Positions 61,286 through 64,000 of a stretch of 64,000 bases of DNA are shown here, piece after piece. Both the position numbers and the translations under genes were made by a program. The stretch is taken from NCBI GenBank assembly GCA_016718155.1, contig JADKEH010000044.1, positions 293,510 through 357,509 of the forward strand. The letters run 5' to 3'. The notes beneath the pieces are model-generated. The model ran no database searches and had not been told where the DNA came from. It saw nothing but the letters and a program-made list of their open reading frames with translations. This stretch comes from Candidatus Rhodoferax randersensis (lineage in GTDB: Bacteria > Pseudomonadota > Gammaproteobacteria > Burkholderiales > Burkholderiaceae_C). The number at the start of each line of letters is the position of its first letter. The stretch's first letter is position 1.

Positions 61286-62455
61286 ATGAAACTCAAAATT
61301 CTTATTAGCCTGGCGCTGCTCGCGAGCACCAGCCAGGTGTCGTTGGCACAAACCCAGCAACAAGGCATCAGCAAGAATGAAATCCTGATCGGCACGATTC
61401 AGGACTTGTCCGGCCCCCTGGCGGGCTACGGCAAGCAGGCCCGCAACGGCATGCTGCTGCGCATCGAGGAAATCAACGAGCAGGGCGGCATCCACGGTCG
61501 CAAGATCAAGCTGCTGGTAGAAGACGCCGCCTACGACCCCAAAAAAGCCGTGCTGTCGGCGCAAAAGCTGGTGACGCAGGACAAGATTTTCGCCATGGTG
61601 GGCCACATCGGCACGGCGCAGAACAACGCGGCCATGCCGATCCAGTTCGAGAAGGAAGTGGTCAACTTTCTGCCGTTGACCGCCGCCCGCGAGATGTACG
61701 AGCCGTTTCACCGGCTCAAGTTCTCCATACTGCCGACCTACTACGAACAACTCAGGAGCGCATTGCCCGTACTGGCCAAGCAGAAGAACGTGACCAAGGT
61801 CTGCGCCCTGTATCAGGATGACGAGTTCGGCCTGGAGGTGTTACGCGGCGCCGAAGACGGCCTGAAGTCCGAGAAGATGGCCTTGCTTGAAAAAGCCTCC
61901 TTTAAGCGCGGCGCCACGGACTTCTCGTCCCAGGTGGCGCGGCTGAAGGCGACCGGCTGCGAACTGGTGGTGCTGGGTACCATCATCCGGGAGACCGTGG
62001 GCACCATCGGCGAGGCGCGCAAGACCGGTTTCAACCCGATTTTTCTGGGCTCCAGCGCCGCCTATTCAGAGTTGATCCACAAGCTTGGCGGCAAAGTGGC
62101 CGAAGGCATGTACGCCACCATGACAGCCCAGATTCCCTACCTGGACGACAGCTCCAGGCCGGTGCGCTTTTGGGCCACCAAGTACAAGACCAAGTTCAAC
62201 GAAGACCCGTCTTCGATCTCGGTGTTTGGCTACAACGCCATCGACGTGTTTGCGCGCGCCATGCAAAACGCGGGTGAGCGCCCCACCACCTCCAAGCTGA
62301 TTCGCGGCATGGAGACGATTCAGATTCCGACCGACATGTTTGGCAGCCCTCCGATGCGCTTCACGCCGACGCGCCGCCTCGGTAGCGACGCGTCGCGCCT
62401 GTCGCAAATTCAGGATGGCAAATGGAAAGTCGTATCGGACTACCCGAAACTGTAG
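61286..62455 (+). CDS. ABC transporter substrate-binding protein, LivK family (copy 1)
   Basis: The 389-residue periplasmic binding protein has a signal peptide (MKLKILISLALLASTSQVSL, cleavage after LAQ at about 22). The type-I binding fold includes NEILIGTIQDLSGPLAGYGK, GRKIKLLVEDAAYDPKKAVL, and FGLEVLRGAEDGLKSEK. It is a close paralog of the next gene. The ATG at 61286 opens the signal peptide. The likely ligand is a carboxylic acid given the neighbouring acyl-CoA synthetase; a branched-chain amino acid cannot be excluded. Confidence 0.9.
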   Translation: MKLKILISLALLASTSQVSLAQTQQQGISKNEILIGTIQDLSGPLAGYGKQARNGMLLRIEEINEQGGIHGRKIKLLVEDAAYDPKKAVLSAQKLVTQDKIFAMVGHIGTAQNNAAMPIQFEKEVVNFLPLTAAREMYEPFHRLKFSILPTYYEQLRSALPVLAKQKNVTKVCALYQDDEFGLEVLRGAEDGLKSEKMALLEKASFKRGATDFSSQVARLKATGCELVVLGTIIRETVGTIGEARKTGFNPIFLGSSAAYSELIHKLGGKVAEGMYATMTAQIPYLDDSSRPVRFWATKYKTKFNEDPSSISVFGYNAIDVFARAMQNAGERPTTSKLIRGMETIQIPTDMFGSPPMRFTPTRRLGSDASRLSQIQDGKWKVVSDYPKL

Positions 62456-62576
62456 CCAATCCCCCGGCTCCATTGAGGCCATGACAAGACGCCCAATATG
62501 AGGCACCATACGCGCCGGGCGGGCAAAAAAATGGCCTGCGCGCGATCACATCTTTCACAACCGGAGACAGCACACC

Positions 62577-63755
62577 ATGGGTAAAAAGACAGCACTGTTG
62601 GCGGCACTCGCCACCGCCAGCACACTGACGCTGGCACAGCAAGGCGTCAGCAACACCGAAATCACGCTGGGTTCGATCCAGGACTTGTCCGGCCCCATCG
62701 CCGGTTTTGGCAAGCAGGTTCGCCTGGGCATGATGCTGGCGGTGGACGAGCTGAACGAAACCGGGGGCATTAACGGCCGCAAGATCAAACTGATCGTCGA
62801 AGACTCCGCCTACGACCCGAAGAAAGCCGTACTGGCAGCGCAAAAGCTGGTCAACCAGGACAAGATCTTCATGATGCTGGGCCACATCGGCACGGCGCAA
62901 AACATGGCCGCCATGCCAGTGCAGTTCGAGAAGAACGTGATCAACTTCTTCCCGGTCACGGCCGCGCGCGAAATGTACGAGCCCTTCCACAAGCTCAAGT
63001 ACTCGTTTGCCGCCACCTACTATGACCAGATGCGCAACGCCGTGCCCAAGGTGGTCAAGGAAAAGGGCGCCAAAAAAGTCTGCACCATGTACCAGGACGA
63101 CGACTTCGGCCTGGAGGTGTTGCGCGGCGGCGAAGCCGGGCTGAAGACCTTGAACATGGAGTTTGCGGAGAAGACTTCCTACAAGCGCGGGGCCACCGAC
63201 TTCTCGTCGCAAGTCTCCAAGATGCAGGCCAGCGGCTGCGACATGATCGTGCTGGGCACCATCATCCGCGAGACCATTGGCGCCATCGGCACCGCGCGCA
63301 AGCTGGGCTACAACCCGGTGTTTCTGGGCTCCAGCGCGGCCTACACCGACTTGATCCACAAACTTGGCGGCAAAGCCATGGACGGCCTGTACGCCACCAT
63401 GACGGTACAAAACCCCTACACCGAAGGGCAGACCCAGGCTATTGGCTTCTGGGCCAACAAGTACAAGACCAAATTCAACGAAGACCCCACCGTGTTCTCG
63501 GTCTATGGCTACACCATCATCAACACCTTTGCCAACGCCGCCACCAAGGCCGGCAAGAACCTGAACACCAACAGTTTCATCAAGGTGATGGACACTATGA
63601 GCGTCCCGCCCGACATCTTTGGCAGCGCTCCGGCTACCTTCTCCCCCACCAAACGCCTGGGCAGCGACGCCTCGCGCCTGTCGCAGATTCAGGACAGCAA
63701 GTGGAAGGTGGTCTCGGACTACGTCTCCAGCCCCGACCCGGCGGCCAAGAAGTAA
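62577..63755 (+). CDS. ABC transporter substrate-binding protein, LivK family (copy 2)
   Basis: The 392-residue protein has a signal peptide (MGKKTALLAALATASTLTLA) and the same fold as copy 1, with long identical stretches such as RLGSDASRLSQIQD and AAREMYEPFHKLK (copy 1 has FHRLK). GGAGA precedes the ATG. The two paralogs arose by duplication and may bind related ligands for one permease. It is followed by a strong terminator hairpin. Confidence 0.9.
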   Translation: MGKKTALLAALATASTLTLAQQGVSNTEITLGSIQDLSGPIAGFGKQVRLGMMLAVDELNETGGINGRKIKLIVEDSAYDPKKAVLAAQKLVNQDKIFMMLGHIGTAQNMAAMPVQFEKNVINFFPVTAAREMYEPFHKLKYSFAATYYDQMRNAVPKVVKEKGAKKVCTMYQDDDFGLEVLRGGEAGLKTLNMEFAEKTSYKRGATDFSSQVSKMQASGCDMIVLGTIIRETIGAIGTARKLGYNPVFLGSSAAYTDLIHKLGGKAMDGLYATMTVQNPYTEGQTQAIGFWANKYKTKFNEDPTVFSVYGYTIINTFANAATKAGKNLNTNSFIKVMDTMSVPPDIFGSAPATFSPTKRLGSDASRLSQIQDSKWKVVSDYVSSPDPAAKK

Positions 63756-63771
63756 CTCAACGCTGCCCTGA

Positions 63772-63797
63772 AAAAGGCCACCCGAGGGTGGCCTTTT
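63772..63797. terminator. bidirectional rho-independent terminator
   Basis: AAAAGGCCACC and GGTGGCCTTTT form an 11-bp stem with a four-base loop (CGAG), flanked by T-rich sequence on the plus strand and by the equivalent on the minus strand. It lies between the convergent binding-protein and thioesterase genes. Confidence 0.85.
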
Positions 63798-63800
63798 GTT

Positions 63801-64000
63801 TCAGGAGACGATGTAAGCCCCCGAACCAGTGGACAGCAGTTTGCCGTCAGCACCGCGAAACTCCATGCGCGTGGAGGCCACGCGTGAGCCTAGGCGCATC
63901 ACCTCGGCGCTAAGTTCAAAGTACTCGCCAATGCCGGGGCGCAGGTAGTCCACCCGCAAATCAATGGTGCCGAGCTTGGAGAAGCGTTGCAGGCGTTGCA
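63801..64000 (-). CDS. PaaI/YigI-type hotdog thioesterase, C-terminal part (cut by window end)
   Basis: Reading the minus strand from the window end gives a continuous frame to a stop at 63801-63803. It encodes DLRVDYLRPGIGEYFELSAE, then RLGSRVASTRMEFRGADGK and a final GSGAYIVS. This pattern (DYLRPG, ASTRMEF, AYIVS) is typical of small PaaI-like hotdog thioesterases. The N-terminal half lies beyond the window. It is convergent with the binding-protein gene and shares its terminator. Confidence 0.8.
   Translation of the reverse strand, partial: QRLQRFSKLGTIDLRVDYLRPGIGEYFELSAEVMRLGSRVASTRMEFRGADGKLLSTGSGAYIVS

Overview
The window looks like the chromosome of a betaproteobacterium of order Burkholderiales, most likely family Comamonadaceae (Rhodoferax/Polaromonas-like). 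This is inferred from the high-GC coding, the gene order hslU-hslV-STAS protein-dksA-COG0523 GTPase, the type of DksA, and the hairpin-rich intergenic repeats. No prophage, IS element, CRISPR array, tRNA or rRNA gene was recognised.

Layout. 1-4681 (+): end of an exopolysaccharide/O-antigen cluster (heparinase-like protein, family 4 glycosyltransferase, PglC-type sugar transferase, NeuD-type acyltransferase, DegT-type aminotransferase). 4678-22050 (-): a complete division and cell-wall (dcw) cluster, in transcription order mraZ-rsmH-ftsL-ftsI-murE-murF-mraY-murD-ftsW-murG-murC-ddlB-ftsQ-ftsA-ftsZ. It is mostly joined by 1-8 nt overlaps and is preceded by four MraZ-box-like repeats spaced exactly 10 bp apart. 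22471-30306 (-): hslU, hslV, a double-STAS protein, a DksA with a degenerate zinc finger and long Lys/Ala/Pro tail, a COG0523 metal GTPase with a His-rich loop, and rlmI. 30362-33297 (-): small hypothetical gene, xerC, DUF484 gene, dapF. 33371-36855 (+): Nudix-MBL fusion, mtfA, and a pseudouridine-synthase-like protein lacking catalytic residues. 36871-38296 (-): a prlF-yhaV toxin-antitoxin pair and the RNase P RNA gene with a large hairpin insertion. 38403-41075 (+): cysK and a COG2509-type flavoprotein. 41201-47842 (-): htpX, DUF3025 gene, pyrC, an amino-acid-type binding protein, a LysR regulator, an aldo/keto reductase and a small conserved gene. 48008-55126: a TonB/TolA-like protein, methyltransferase, yebC, an orphan VgrG-tail-like protein, an ATM1-type ABC exporter, yciA and a secreted protein. 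55395-63755 (+): livHMGF, an acyl-CoA synthetase and two paralogous LivK-type binding proteins, probably an uptake-and-CoA-activation unit for a carboxylic acid. It ends at a bidirectional terminator and the tail of a convergent hotdog thioesterase gene.

Quality warning. At least ten single-base indels break otherwise well conserved genes (heparinase, murC three times, mraY, hslU, COG0523 GTPase, cysK, htpX, TonB-like). Several lie in homopolymers and several genes are expected to be essential, so base-calling or assembly errors are far more likely than pseudogenes. The apparent MraY-MurD and CysK-flavoprotein fusions are artefacts of this.

The least explained features are the intergenic elements: a family with near-perfect inverted repeats that has entered or extended the hslV-hslU, livM-livG and livF-fadD gaps; a second hairpin family starting at gene 3' ends; the MraZ operator array; the nested palindromes before prlF-yhaV; and the insertion inside rnpB.
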